Counted from the stretch's first letter, positions 32,270 through 42,430 are shown. The stretch is DNA of 64,000 bases from Metaphire vulgaris (GCA_018105865.1 CM030870.1:1924001-1988000), one strand, 5' to 3'. The notes: a model not told the origin generated them from the letters alone. Numbers and translations: made by a program.

Positions 32270-33188
32270 ATAAACTGGCTATTTATATTGTGCATGTTCA
32301 ATAAATGTTTACAAGCACTTTACACGATCAGTTGTAAGCGCAGCTTAAAAATGACTCTACAGTGCCGTTCATAAGTCTCGCATCACCCACCTGAAAAAGC
32401 TATTTACAGCCTTTTCTTGGCTTGTCCTTTCAATCGACGTCATAATTCCATATTATTAATACCAATTTGTTGAAATTCAATTCTGCACCCATTTCTGCAA
32501 TCAATTTGTCTCTTTTATGAACTTTCCAATTGATTATTATGCAAGAAAGCGTTAGAGCCGGATTCTGCATAATACTGGGTTCGAAGTCATCCAATGAACC
32601 TATGTCTTTCTCAACCAATTGAAGCATCAAATCCCACAGCCAATCACTGCATGACAATTCGGTTAGTCAATGTTTATTAGCCAATCACTTTTTTAGCACT
32701 GAGTATTAATTCTGTGACGGTAACTGCAGAATCCGATTCTAACGCTTCCTTGCATAATAATCAATTGGAAAGTTCATAAAAGAGACAAATTGATGGCGGA
32801 AATTGGTGCAGAATTGAATTTCCAACAAACTGGTATATAATAATAATATGGAATTATGACGTCAGATCGAAAGGACAAGTCAAGAAAAGGCCGTAAATAG
32901 CTTTTTCAGGTGGGTGATGCGAGACTTATGAACGGCACTGTAACTGTTTACGGAAAGCAATAGGTGACTCTAGGTTCTGTAACGTTGGTGGAAGAATGTT
33001 CCGAACGTTGGATCCGGTGTACAAGAAAACTCGCTGCCCCACGACTGTCTGGGGATAAGTTTATGATATTGGCTGTTGGAGGCAGATCATAAGCCTGGTC
33101 TGCTGTGGACAGATGATGTTGGCTGAAGCAGATCAGTCAGATAGGTCAGGCAAAGACCATGCTGTGTGAAATACATCTGCACATATAG
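32270..33188 (-). pseudogene. CR1/L2-type element 3' end, minus strand, split by a mariner hairpin
   Basis: The complement of 33000-33180 matches the + copy at 30000-30200 (CATGGTCTTTGCCTGACCTA and the following CTGATCTGCTCCAGCC), so it is the same CR1 family. The 3' UTR lies at 32270-32357, interrupted at TA by the element at 32360-32940. Confidence 0.65.
32360..32940. mobile_element. mariner-type element with very long inverted repeats
   Basis: 581 bp between TA dinucleotides. Termini CAGTGCCGTTCATAAGTCTC are inverted and perfect, and the pairing continues inward with few mismatches for over 200 bp per arm (for example GATGCGAGACTTATGAACGG at the right), leaving a loop of roughly 100 bp around 32600-32700. 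No coding capacity; a near-perfect hairpin. Confidence 0.9.
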
Positions 33189-33489
33189 TTTATAGATGAC
33201 TTAATTACTGGCTTGATTCTTGTTAATAATTTTGGAACATTTGCTTAGCCCAACCCTACATCTGATAGGAGGATATGCTTCAGACTAGATGTCTAATAAT
33301 AAATATGTCATGTCTAGAAATAGCATCGGAAATAGAAATAGCATAGCATTTATAGATGACTTAATTACTGGCTTGATTCTTGTTAATAATTTTGGAACAT
33401 TTGCTTAGCCCAACCCTACATCTGATAGGAGGATATGCTTCAGACTAGATGTCTAATAATAAATATGTCATGTCTAGAAATAGCATCGG
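33189..33489. repeat. 141-bp exact direct duplication
   Basis: 33189-33329 and 33349-33489 appear identical base for base (both run from TTTATAGATGACTTAATT to AGAAATAGCATCGG), separated by 19 bp of AAATAGAAATAGCATAGCA. A recent tandem duplication or an assembly artefact. Confidence 0.9.
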
Positions 33490-34142
33490 GCAGCCATAGT
33501 TAATGTGTATTTTCATTGGCATCCTGAATTTTTGCAGTTTATTCCCCATTTTTCATTAAAATTTTTAACCTTAACCATACAAAATTGAGAATTTACCCAA
33601 AAGATGCTTGGTTGGGAAAGGGTTAAAAGAATATGTGAAGCTTTAAGTTTTTAGAAATAATGCCTAAAAATAATGACTGAAATTATGAGGACGAATGATG
33701 TAATTTTTTTTAAAGAGCTGCTTGGGCACCATCCAAATTTGTAATAGATACCCAGGTGCCTGAATTAGCATAAGCTTTGTTGTGGCCTCTTATCTCTGCA
33801 CTCAGGTAAATAACCACCCTCCCCCTCCGGAGGGGGAATTTGACATAATGGTCATGTTTTCGTGGCTAACCGTACCCAATTTTGCTGCCTGGGTAATAGG
33901 ACACCAACAGGTACCCAGGAGGTGCTACCTTTCTCACCTCCCTTGTCACCTCTGGTAATATTCTTGGCAGTATTTTATGTGAAAGGCTTGGAAATCTTTA
34001 AAGTGCAAAATTCTTGTTCAATTAAATTCAATTGTTCAAAATTTTTACACTGCGGCTTCAATTTTAGTATTAAATTGCTGGTACTCACCACATTTGTAAT
34101 GAGCAGGTTAACTGTCTAACAGCGATTGGTGTGATTTCTTAG
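33490..34142. other. End of Homer intron 6, no gene
   Basis: No recognised element. The polypyrimidine tract and AG at 34141-34142 lead into exon 7. Confidence 0.45.
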
Positions 34143-34253
34143 TTGACAGAATTGGAGCAACCAGCAGGAAATTCTGAACATTTTCAGAATCAGCTAACAG
34201 AGATGGAGGAAAGGCTGCGGATGGCTGAGAGATTAGTTAAGGATCAGAATAAG
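34143..34253 (+). CDS. homer: Homer exon 7 (coiled coil)
   Basis: 37 codons in phase 0, LTELEQPAGNSEHFQNQLTE, then MEERLRMAERLVKDQNK. Joined to exon 6 it gives LRHK-LTELEQ, matching LHKR-VTELECVSSQ of HOMER1. Acceptor cttag and donor AAG|gtatgg are canonical. Heptad Leu/Met positions and Glu/Lys content suit a coiled coil. Confidence 0.9.
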
Positions 34254-34352
34254 GTATGGTCAGACACTGGATCGCTCTGAATTGAATTAATGTGTAAATC
34301 TATATCTTTTATGATCATTTCTTACAAATTTGTTAGATTGACCAAATAAATT

Positions 34353-34410
34353 AGGTAGCACCATAACAATCATCATCATCTTGGCTCTCTGCCAGCTAAT
34401 TGTGGCAATA
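34353..34410 (-). mobile_element. RTE-type retrotransposon 3' tail
   Basis: The complement reads AIATISWQRAKMMMIV with an ATGATGATG tail. The same kind of ending occurs at 42520-42560 (ATNGLAESNDDDD) and near 60590-60615 (IAAKEWAES). Confidence 0.45.
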
Positions 34411-34587
34411 GCTACCATACATACTCACGGACAGGTCAATCTCACAGATAGGTCGACCCTGTTTTTGGTTTTAAAAAATTAAGTAATTTGCTACAACCCG
34501 CTTATAAGTCGACAAGGAAATTTAGGAACTTGCCGATTTCTTGACTTGTCTAATTATGCCTGATCTATACTGAAATTGAGCTAACAG

Positions 34588-34815
34588 ATGACTGCTCCCT
34601 CCTCCAACCCGACGTCTCCAAACTGTTATGGGTCAAAGGGGTATTTGTGGTACACAGAGTTCAAGTGCCTGAAGGTCAGTGTGCGGTCAAACAGACGGCC
34701 GCTCCATCCCCCAATCCGACGTCTCCAAGATGTTTGCAGGCCAAAGGTCATTGGCTTGAGGTATTTGTTGTCCACAGAGTCCAAATGCTTGGTCCGCCGC
34801 CCAACCATTATGCCT
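34588..34815. repeat. ~115-bp imperfect tandem duplication
   Basis: Two units start near 34610 and 34725, each with CGACGTCTCCAA, a CAAAGG, GGTATTTGT(G/T)GT and CACAGAGT(T/C)CAA(G/A)TGC. Open frames on both strands result from the repeat. I do not recognise the source. Confidence 0.6.
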
Positions 34816-34972
34816 TCCCCCAATGGTGACCCCTCAAAACGTGGGTGAGGGCTCAAACCTTGTGGCCTTATAGAAGTTTGCATCTATGGCTTGTGGAATA
34901 TGTTAGAAAAGCGCTTGTATAGGCAAATTTTATTGTGCAAAGAGATTGAGGAACGTCAGAACACAAGCGTCT

Positions 34973-35204
34973 TCAGTTTCCAATCACTTCTTTGGCTTGT
35001 CTTTCAGCTTCTGCGATGTTGATTTGTCTGAGTTCGAGGTCTTCCTTGATGTTGTCAATCCACTGTTTATTCGGTCTTCCTTTTCTTCTCTTTCTCTGCA
35101 TCTTTGTTTGTAAAGCTTTGTATGACCATCGATTGTTTTCCATTTTGCACACATGTCCAAACCAAGTTAATCTAATCGCAGATTCATTATTATTATTATT
35201 ATTT
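34973..35204 (-). pseudogene. RTE-type retrotransposon C-terminal fragment
   Basis: The minus frame reads AIRLTWFGHVCKMENNRWSY, KRRKGRPNKQWIDNIKEDLE and LRQINIAEAERQAKEVIGN, the typical distal C-terminus of RTE-type elements (GHV...GRPxxxWxDxIxxD). (ATT)6 at 35187-35204 borders it on its 5' side, but that tract belongs to the neighbouring CR1 tail. Confidence 0.78.
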
Positions 35205-35256
35205 AGACAATTTTTATAGCACACTATACATAGCTAAGGTCAAAGTCAAGAGCACT
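35205..35256 (-). mobile_element. CR1/L2-type 3' tail, left piece
   Basis: The complement of the GCTATAAAAATTG tail with AGAGCACTTTAA; it continues at 36293 after the piggyBac-like element, whose TTAA target lies in this tail. Confidence 0.6.
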
Positions 35257-35260
35257 TTAA

Positions 35261-36288
35261 ATTGCTTCCACGGGTTCGCCGTCTTAAAACGGCGGCGGAA
35301 AATCATAGCCAAACGGAATTTGCCGTTTATAAACGGTGCGCTATATAAGCGAGTGTGTACCGCGGACCTGCGATTTTTTCAAAAATCCAACGCAGGAACC
35401 GATTTAGTTCACATCCATTCGATAGGCGGCAGCACCGTTTTCGATAATGCTGACTATATATGCAAGAGATATTGGCTGTGTAACAACCAAGGCTGGAAAA
35501 TGTATAGGAAAAATCTTCAGCCGGAGGCTAGAAAAATCATAACTACGCCAAATATGGTCCGATCTTCAAAGTTTTTGCACTATTCTGTTCCAATTACACC
35601 TCCCTACAACTTTCTCGCTCACAGTTGGGGTCTGCTGAAAATTTTTTTATTGAGCTTTGAAATTTTTTTGTCGGAGATGGTCCGATTTTGGGGTGTAGAG
35701 TGGACCCTACCTCCCAAATTTTTTTTGCATGGATGGTTCGAAAGACCAATAAAAATGCTCAACAATGGTGCAAACCGCATCTTTCTAGCTTCTATATAGC
35801 CTGAAATATACTGAGTTGTTCGGTTTTTCACATTGAAAATCCGTTCGCGTAATTGTCATTTCAGCCAGCAATTGGCACTTGGGTATGAAACTTCATAACT
35901 ACCCCAAATATGGTCCGATCTTCAAAATCTTTGCACTATTCTGTTCCAATTACACTCCTCTAAAACTCTATCGCTCACATTTGAGGGTTACCGCTGAAGA
36001 CGTTTTGATATTGACCTTTTATCAAAATTTGAACAAAATGTTGGGGAGGGGTCAGATTTTAGGGTGTAGAGTGGTCCCTACCCCCAATTTTTTCTTTTGG
36101 CACGGATGGATAGAAAGAGAAATAAAAATGTTCAACAACGGTGCAAACCGCATCTTTCTAGCTTCTATATAGCCTGAAATATAGTCAGTTTATAACGTAT
36201 ATGTTCACGTTTTGATATGAACGCCTTTTCCAAAAATTAATTCCCCCGTCGGGGGATGATTTTAAAAATTTTATTCCTTTTTAAAGGG
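35261..36288 (+). mobile_element. piggyBac-like non-autonomous element, copy 2
   Basis: Flanked by TTAA at 35257-35260 and 36289-36292; the right end is AAAGGG. It has the palindrome CCGTTTATAAACGG at 35321-35334, then two tandem ~355-bp units (35530-35830 and 35885-36190), both with GGTCCGATCTTCAAA, CTATTCTGTTCCAATTACAC and AACCGCATCTTTCTAGCTTC. The neighbouring CR1 tail sequence is continuous across the site once the element and one TTAA are removed. No transposase. Confidence 0.78.
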
Positions 36289-36292
36289 TTAA

Positions 36293-36650
36293 CACATATC
36301 ACTTGTAAGCAATATTAAACAAGTGCGTCTTTAGGTTCTTTGTGAATAGTTCAAAAGAGTTTGCTTTTGTCACATTCTCAGGCAGAGAATCTCATAAGAC
36401 TGGATATCCTCACTAGACTGATCTGTCACTGATCTTCTCAGTTTTGGACAGAGGAGGAATGAGTAGTTGGACTCAACTACTTGATTGGAGCTGCGAGCAA
36501 CGGTCTATCGATGTAGATCTATGCATAAGTGTAGCTAGGTAGTCCGGACTTAACAAGTCGTGTAAGGCTCGATATGTAAACCAGCAGCACTTGAAGACAA
36601 GCTCATTCCAGCGATATCCAAAAATCAGACAAGCAGATACATTTGTTGTC
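36293..36650 (-). mobile_element. CR1/L2-type 3' end, right piece
   Basis: The complement carries the C-terminal block before the 3' UTR (ESVTKANSFELFTKNLKTHL-like around 36330-36385) and matches the order of other tails (e.g. 20600-20900). Continuation of 35205-35256. Confidence 0.6.
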
Positions 36651-36654
36651 TGAT

Positions 36655-37080
36655 ATCTTTATTTCTTATCTTTTGCAATCTGCTCACCCCCAATATTTGC
36701 CTTAAACAACATATTTCTGCCACCATTAGTCTTTTTCATCAGCTTTTTTGGTGTCCATGTCTCTGAGCCATATAGTATTTGAGGTACTTCTATTGTGTTG
36801 TATATTTTCATTTTGACTCCAATTGTGAATTTGTTTTTTTCTCAAAAGATTTTTATCCTTCTCATTGTTTGGAGCCCTTTTGATATTCTTGATTGTTATA
36901 TCTTCTTGATAACTGCCATCACTCCTCCAATGTATTTTAATGACTTAGCTTGTTCCAAATTAGGTGCATTTACTTTAATATTCATGTGTTTTTCATCATC
37001 TCCTAGTGTTCTCTTGTATTCATGTGTTCCTAATATTCATGTGTTTTTCATCATCTCCTAGTGTTCTCTTTCCTTGTTTG
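36655..37080 (-). pseudogene. RTE-type reverse transcriptase C-terminal fragment
   Basis: The complement of 36660-36830 reads FTIGVKMKIYNTIEVPQILY then GSETWTPKKLMKKTNGG, the YxSETW box of RTE-type elements. Upstream (to 37080) the frame is decayed. A 40-bp duplication (TAATATTCATGTGTTTTTCATCATCT) lies at 36980 and 37033. Confidence 0.7.
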
Positions 37081-37081
37081 A

Positions 37082-37509
37082 CAGTATCTTGAAGAACTTG
37101 GCTAAGTTCTCATATTTAAGAAGACTGGTATACCGGAGAAGATCATCTGTCTAATGAAGGCCCTGTACACCAATACTTGCAGTTGCATTCTCATCCCAGT
37201 CCAAGTGGTTTATGGTTAGATCAGATACTCGTCAAGGCCACCATTTTGCTCCTGACTTATTTCTCCAACCAATGGACCGGATTATGGCAGTCCACACATC
37301 AGCCTATGGTACAGCGCTGATGGATGAAGTCTTCACAGACCTCGACTGCACTGATGATGTAACTGTGCTTGCTGAGATGCTAGAAGTACTCACACTAGCT
37401 CTGCAAGTGATGCAAAAGAAGGTCTCCCCACTAGAGCTGCAAATAAACTAGAGCAAAACCAAAATCCAGTCTTTCACCAGACAACCACCATATCAGGCAA
37501 CGGTCTGTG
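37082..37509 (+). pseudogene. RTE-type reverse transcriptase, central fragment
   Basis: PEKIICLMKALYTNTC, then SDTRQGHHFAPDLFLQPMDR (the RQGxxxxPxLF palm box, normally RQGCVLAP) and DLDCTDDVTVLAEM with TDD in place of the catalytic ADD. It breaks off at the DNA element at 37512. Missense changes in both catalytic boxes make it inactive. Confidence 0.75.
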
Positions 37510-38191
37510 TACCGTATTTGCACGATTATTACCCGCACACGTACATAACCCGCATACGTGTATAACCCGCGGAAAATTACGAATTATGTTCCAACGTCCC
37601 AGCATAAGCCGCACGCGAATATAACCCGCACGCGAATATAACCCGCATTTACTAGTCTTCAGGCATTTGAAGGTTTGACGCCATGATGTACGGCATGTAC
37701 CGGTAAGTAAAATCGTGTGGATTTATATAGCGCTTTGGGCATAGTACAGCAGTAGCTGCTTATTCTTATACTCTTAGCTTTTCTTAACGGGCAACGGTCA
37801 ATATATCCGAAGGGCAGAGCCTCACACCACGTTTCCTTCCTAAGTTTTCACCCAAATTAAGGAAGACACTCTAAAATTGTATTTTCCTATCTATTTCTGA
37901 CAATAAACCGCTAACCGGTGTAATTTAGTAAAATTCTTACGATAGGGGAATTATTTGTACCGAAATGCTTGGTCGCACGGAAAATAAACTTTTGCCAATG
38001 GACGTATGAAGTGCCATATTTACTCTCTTTATTAAAAGAAAATAGCCTACTTTGCTCTAATTTGGACAATAATATGCCTATTTCATGGACCATAGCGATA
38101 TAAGAGGAGCGATATTAGAGGTTGCTGCACATAAACTAATTATTTTCGCATAGATACTACACCACGGTAATAAAGTAACTGCTGCCATCTA

Positions 38192-38745
38192 GGGTCCATC
38201 CATTTAGTACCTACGCACTCAGGGGAAGGGGTTTGGGATTTAGATTTTGCGTACGGGGAGGGGAGGAGTCTACTGAATACGTACGCATTAGCGTCGCCAC
38301 ACGGGGGGGCAAATGGGGGCAACTGCCCCCCAACCTGCCCCAGACCACCTACCAGATTCGCGCAAATCTGGTGAGAAAGTTTTTTGTGGAGGGGTGGAGG
38401 GTAGGGGTGGGTAAGGAATCTGACACGCCAGACTCCTTTCCCCCCCAACCACAAATTCCTGGCGACGCCACTGTACTTACGTACGCACAAATTTATAAAT
38501 AGCCTACGTACCAATTAAAAAGCCGCTGAGGCAGAAGACTGGCAACTTCACACAAACATTAGATTTGAACACAATTACTTTCCCACGGTCAAGCAAACAA
38601 ATTTATAAATAGCCTAAGTAACAATTAAAAAACAATTACTCTCTCACGGTCAAGCAAAGGATGGCGACTCCCATACTCGCAAGCGTTGTTCCCACGGTTA
38701 TTACATAATTTGACGGCAGACATAGAAAACTATTATTTAATAGTC
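38192..38745 (+). mobile_element. PIF/Harbinger-type MITE, decayed copy
   Basis: Starts GGGTCCATCCATTTAGTACC, similar to GGGGCCGTCCATATAGTA at 4084, and shares CACACAAACATT, the CACGGTCAA(A/G)CAAA segment and GTTCCCACGGTTATT. The right terminus is not found. A 62-bp segment (CAAATTTATAAATAGCCTA to CACGGTCAAGCAAA) is duplicated in tandem at 38488 and 38598. Confidence 0.6.
38286..38473. mobile_element. hAT-type MITE, 188 bp
   Basis: The right end read inward is CAGTGGCGTCGCCAGGAATT; the left end is CATTAGCGTCGCCA, three mutations away. Flanks TACGTACG (38278-38285) and TACTTACG (38474-38481) give a 7/8 duplication. G-rich interior. It lies inside the Harbinger copy. Confidence 0.75.
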
Positions 38746-39021
38746 AGCCTAAAACATCAGCCAGCCTAGTCAGCCTAAAACATCATCATCATCGTTGTCG
38801 CCGCCGTCGTCGTCATTAACATCATCAAACGGGGTACGAATGGCCAGACAAACAAGATTCCTATTTCCGAGACTTCTATAGCGCCACAACATGTTTTTGA
38901 AAACGTCGGCATTGTCAATGACGAACGTATGATGATCTTGAAAGTCCGCTTTTATGGAACTCCAGTTGAAGTAAGTAAGCAAACGTGCAAACGCGGAGAA
39001 TTTGAATTTTTAATATACGGC

Positions 39022-39023
<2 letters not shown>

Positions 39024-39067
<44 letters not shown>

Positions 39068-39118
39068 TGATTTTAAGTGGTTTAGGAGACTTAGCCTGTT
39101 TGAAAACCACTGGTTACT
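39024..39118. repeat. (TAA)n tract plus 50-bp CAGTGGTTTTCA-type repeat
   Basis: (TAA)14 at 39024-39066, then the complement of CAGTGGTTTTCAAACAGGCT...CCACTTAAAATCAC. The same unit next to TTA repeats is found at 43494-43567 and 56778-56896. Confidence 0.7.
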
Positions 39119-39840
39119 GAAATCTATGGGCGTAATGGCCGCTCGTCTACCCGAGATGCTATCCTTACCATTAGGCTTTCAAAACTCTGATTTTTAGATA
39201 ATTAACAGCCATCCAACAATAAAAGCCCCTAAATATGATCCTAAATAATTCAGGAAGTGAGCGAAAGCGGCGATTCAGCCACTGGGTCGTATATTTCAAG
39301 AGTTATGACTGATTTTTGATGAAGCTTATTATGCGACCATGGGACCGCTTTCAAAACACTTCGTTTGTGCACTTATTGCACCTTTCTGCACAAATCCACC
39401 CTTGTAGAACGATGCACCGACATTTATTCTGCAATTGTATGCGTAAATAAGATTTTTATAACGATTATTTAAGCAGTTATAACCCTATTTGCACTGGCGT
39501 GGTGAATGTGGTTTGACTAAAATACGGCTCGCCTAATCTCTTCTTCTAGGCCGCTTTAAGGCCCACTTGAGCTATCAGTCGAAAGTTTCATGGCTTTCTG
39601 ACTCAAAATTTGTAATAGTTAAGATCTATTTCGATTTCATTATTTAGATATTTGTAATCGAAATGTCAATGGGGTTTTATCAATTTCTCCTCTTGGTCAC
39701 GTGACTAAATTAATGGCATCCCGGCTACCATTGGACGAGGTCCCATAACTTAGATCACTGTCGCTCTTTCATTCGGTAAAGCCTCCCAATCGTCTTGTAC
39801 CGCATTTGTGTGACTTCCTACTAGTTTTAAGTTTCCAGTA
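39119..39840. other. Interior of the TA-flanked element, no coding signal
   Basis: About 700 bp with no open frame of interest and no recognisable repeat boundary. Confidence 0.4.
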
Positions 39841-39929
39841 TAACCCGCATACGAATATACCCCGCAAGGGGGGGCTGCGGTTTGTAAATTCTTGTATTAC
39901 CCGCGGGTAATAATCGTGCAAATACGGTA

Positions 39930-40620
39930 GGTGCCAAAAGGGTAGATGTGTTGCTCAGTATTATTGGGATTAGCACCATAGCACCAGTAGCACCATTTTG
40001 GCTGCTTGCACGTGTCTGTATGTGCTTTGGAATAACACCGTTCTTGGCAGTTTTACCGACGTCTTGCGCTTATTTCTTTGCGCTAATCGCATGGATTATC
40101 ACCCAGCTGTCGTTTTTGAAGCTGTCAGCGATCGTCTCTGGGGGTTCTCTGCGCCAAACAAATCGGATTTAAGTTGCCCGTGTCGGCATGGTTGGCCCGC
40201 CATTTATCTAAGCCACCAGCCAGTTGATGGAGTCAACGGGCAAAGACTGTTCCGGTTCTCGCGCGGAATTCCATCTTCAGTCGGTTCCCGTCAAGTTCAG
40301 CAATGGATTACTGTCTCGCAGTTGACCGCCCTCAAAGATTCGCTGCCTGATTTTCGCCACTCGGGGAATTTTTCCCAGCATCCATGCAGTCTTTCATCCT
40401 TTCTGTGTTTTCGCTGACTCTTCGACGGAACGCCTTCTTGCGTAAGACCACCTTCTGAAGGGCTCACTACCCAATTTCAACACGGCAGCGAACTCTTTTG
40501 TGCCATCTGAGCGGACTTTCCCTCAAGACCAACATCTTCTGTTCCATGTTGTTATGATTTGTCAGTGTTGTTGACAGCGCCTTTTACTTTGGCCTTCGCC
40601 ATGCTACGACGCTATAGAAG
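39930..40620 (+). mobile_element. Unclassified retroposon 3' part ending GACGCTATAGAAGTTG
   Basis: The segment ends at 40605-40625 in ACGCTATAGAAGTTG, the tail shared by CR1/L2-type copies (44869, 52033). Before it are reading frames that shift repeatedly (for example DCQL- and SRQVQQWITVSQLTALKDSL). I do not recognise a reverse-transcriptase box, so this is a tail-based call only. Confidence 0.4.
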
Positions 40621-40709
40621 TTGTTCAGAACCATTACCATTATTGTAGTCATAGTTATTTTATCTAGCTATTCATCTTTATATAACCATGAATTTTTCTT
40701 CTGGTACAG

Positions 40710-40787
40710 GAATTGGCTTCCTATCACTCAGGAATTGAGGAAATCTCGGGTAAAGATGTACAAAGGCAGATTTTGGAGAAGATTCAG
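40710..40787 (+). CDS. homer: Homer exon 8 (coiled coil)
   Basis: Acceptor ctggtacag ends at 40709; donor CAG|gtatgc at 40788. 26 codons in phase 0: ELASYHSGIEEISGKDVQRQ then ILEKIQ. Weak identity to vertebrate Homer, as usual for this part of the coiled coil, but phase, position and downstream exon all agree. Confidence 0.85.
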
Positions 40788-41046
40788 GTATGCATCACAC
40801 TATATTCCTTTGAGACTTGGTTTTGTTCAGTATTTTCATCCACTTTTTAACCAAAGTGCAGTTTCATCTTGTACATAATGTATGAGATTCTGCTCTAAGG
40901 CAGGTGCAAATGGCTTTCACTGCTTGGGGATGAGATGAATGGCCAATTTTTAGAGAGTTTGAATCACTTAGTGCTTATTCATGATTGATTGATTGAAAAG
41001 AGTGCTGAATGTCAGATGGTGAAATTGTTATTTTCTTCAAATTCAG

Positions 41047-41223
41047 GTTGTGGAGGAAGAGAATATTTGTCTAAAAAAGGAAATAATTAATTTGAACAAT
41101 CAACTAAGGAAAGGCAACTCTGGCTTCTGCAGTAACCAAGAATTGTTGAACCTGCAGCAACAACTCGGCAGGACAATAAATGAGATTTACGTTCTGACTG
41201 ATCGTCTTGCTGAACTTCTTTAA
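41047..41223 (+). CDS. homer: Homer exon 9 (last exon, C-terminus)
   Basis: Acceptor caaattcag ends at 41046. 58 codons then TAA at 41221-41223: VVEEENICLKKEIINLNNQL, RKGNSGFCSNQELLNLQQQL and GRTINEIYVLTDRLAELL. The end aligns with the HOMER1 terminus LDGKIFELTELRDNLAKLLE; this segment drives Homer tetramerisation in vertebrates. Intron 8 is only 259 bp. Confidence 0.92.
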   Translation, partial: VVEEENICLKKEIINLNNQLRKGNSGFCSNQELLNLQQQLGRTINEIYVLTDRLAELL

Positions 41224-41473
41224 GTTGATCCTGTTGTGAAATACAGACAGCGAGAGATAAGACTAAAACAGCTCAGTAAAAATCTGACTTCACATCACAA
41301 ACAAAACATAGATTAGGAGTAATTGGATGTCCATCAGATTCTATATATTTCTAAGTTATTGCCACTTGTTGCTTTAATTGTTGATGTTTGTTGGCTTTCT
41401 GTTGGTCATTGTAGATTTCTGTTGTGTCCTATTTTAACCCAGAGTAATTAATTGTGATTATGTTGGAAATAAA
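41224..41473 (+). promoter_or_regulatory. Homer 3' untranslated region with AATAAA signal
   Basis: AT-rich sequence after the stop codon with AATAAA at 41468-41473 (ggaaataaaaag). This is the first canonical signal downstream; an extended 3' UTR beyond it cannot be excluded. Confidence 0.55.
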
Positions 41474-41525
41474 AAGTTAATTGTTAACTGTTAATAGTTA
41501 ATTGTTTAAGCTGTTGTTGTAATTC

Positions 41526-41720
41526 AGGGGTGGGCAACCTGCAGCTCACCGGGAAATTTTATGCAGCCCACTAGAGCACAAATAAAAGAATTGAAAGAGC
41601 AATTCACTGCAGTTTTTTGGCTGCAAGCGGCTATGCCAGAGGTTTCCAAACCATATCATATCCCATGGGCAACTTGTGGCCTTGCAGCTCTCAGAAAATG
41701 ACCTGTAATGCTTCACTATT
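41526..41720. mobile_element. hAT-like fragment
   Basis: CAGGGGTGGGCAACCTGCAG at 41526 is a typical hAT terminus. No matching right end is evident, so the limits on the right are a guess. Confidence 0.45.
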
Positions 41721-42430
41721 TGATGCAATGTATTTTACGCTTCACACATACTAATTAGAATTTACTAACGATTGTTCCAACAGTTGTCAGCAGTGCTGTT
41801 TATGTAATAAATCATTGCTGATCTTGTCTTAAATGGACATTCAAAGAAGTCCATTTGTGGTCTAGTATGAGTTGTGAGTTTAACTGAATTATTCAATCCA
41901 GTCCTGCTGCTTGTGCATAAAACTGTCATTTCAGTATTTAACTCATTTTTAACTGTGTGCTTAAAACGTTACTTTTTTATTTAACTCAGTCATCTTACTA
42001 CTTCATTCATAACTTTATGTAGATATTAATTTTTTAGATAGGTATTTGGTATGCTATATGTGTTATATTTTTTAAAGTATGAATATATGTCATGCTTTTT
42101 GTAAATTTGTGTGTGTGTTTAGAATGCTTTTAAAGCACAACATTAATTTATGATGTCCGTATTTTAAATGCATTTATATGATTTAAAGATCTTAAGTTCA
42201 TGTGGCTTGCTTATGGGACTTGGTATTTTTATATTCTATGCTTTTGTATTTATTTTTGCCATGTTAAATTGTTATTGTTATTTGTTACAATTTATGAAAA
42301 CTTATCAAAGGAGCTCAACAGAGTGCACTACATGAAGTAGATACAAAAAAGACAATGGGAAAATTGATTTAAAGATAAACATAGCATCATTTAAAGTGGC
42401 TTTGGAGGCATTACTGCCTGTGTGAAAGCC
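41721..42430. other. AT-rich flank downstream of Homer, no gene
   Basis: I see no exon, RNA gene or repeat boundary. Confidence 0.5.

Larger units (their letters stand above)
37512..39927. mobile_element. TA-flanked DNA element with ACCCGC repeats, 2.4 kb, containing nested elements
   Basis: Perfect inverted termini CCGTATTTGCACGATTATTA plus CCCGC at both ends, flanked by TA (37510-37511 and 39928-39929). Left subterminal 150 bp and right subterminal 100 bp repeat TATAACCCGCACGCGAA-like units. The interior has a decayed Harbinger copy (38192-38745) that itself holds a hAT MITE, and a (TAA)n tract. No transposase is visible. I cannot assign the superfamily with certainty; TA flanks suggest Tc1/mariner-like. 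Confidence 0.72.
7643..41473 (+). other. homer: Homer-family scaffold gene, span from exon 2 to the polyadenylation signal
   Basis: The span holds eight exons whose joined frame encodes a Homer protein of about 356 residues, counting the unseen Met-Gly. The N-terminal EVH1 domain covers the first 110 residues or so. After a short linker comes a coiled coil from about residue 160 to the end. Homer proteins bind PPxxF-type motifs in metabotropic glutamate receptors, IP3 and ryanodine receptors and Shank through EVH1, and tetramerise through the coiled coil, linking receptors to calcium stores beneath the membrane. Vertebrate HOMER1 is 354 residues, so the length fits. Introns of 3935, 1868, 3764, 2503, 13685, 6456 and 259 bp hold nearly all the transposons listed. 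Exon 1 and the promoter were not found. Confidence 0.93.

Noticed and set aside
34588..34883. Frames on both strands over a conserved-looking block
   Set aside because: A 115-bp tandem duplication explains the frames; no domain is visible.
39948..40417. Overlapping frames with a hydrophobic, membrane-like stretch
   Set aside because: No family motif; two frames overlap the same bases and the segment ends in a CR1-type tail, so a host membrane protein is unlikely.
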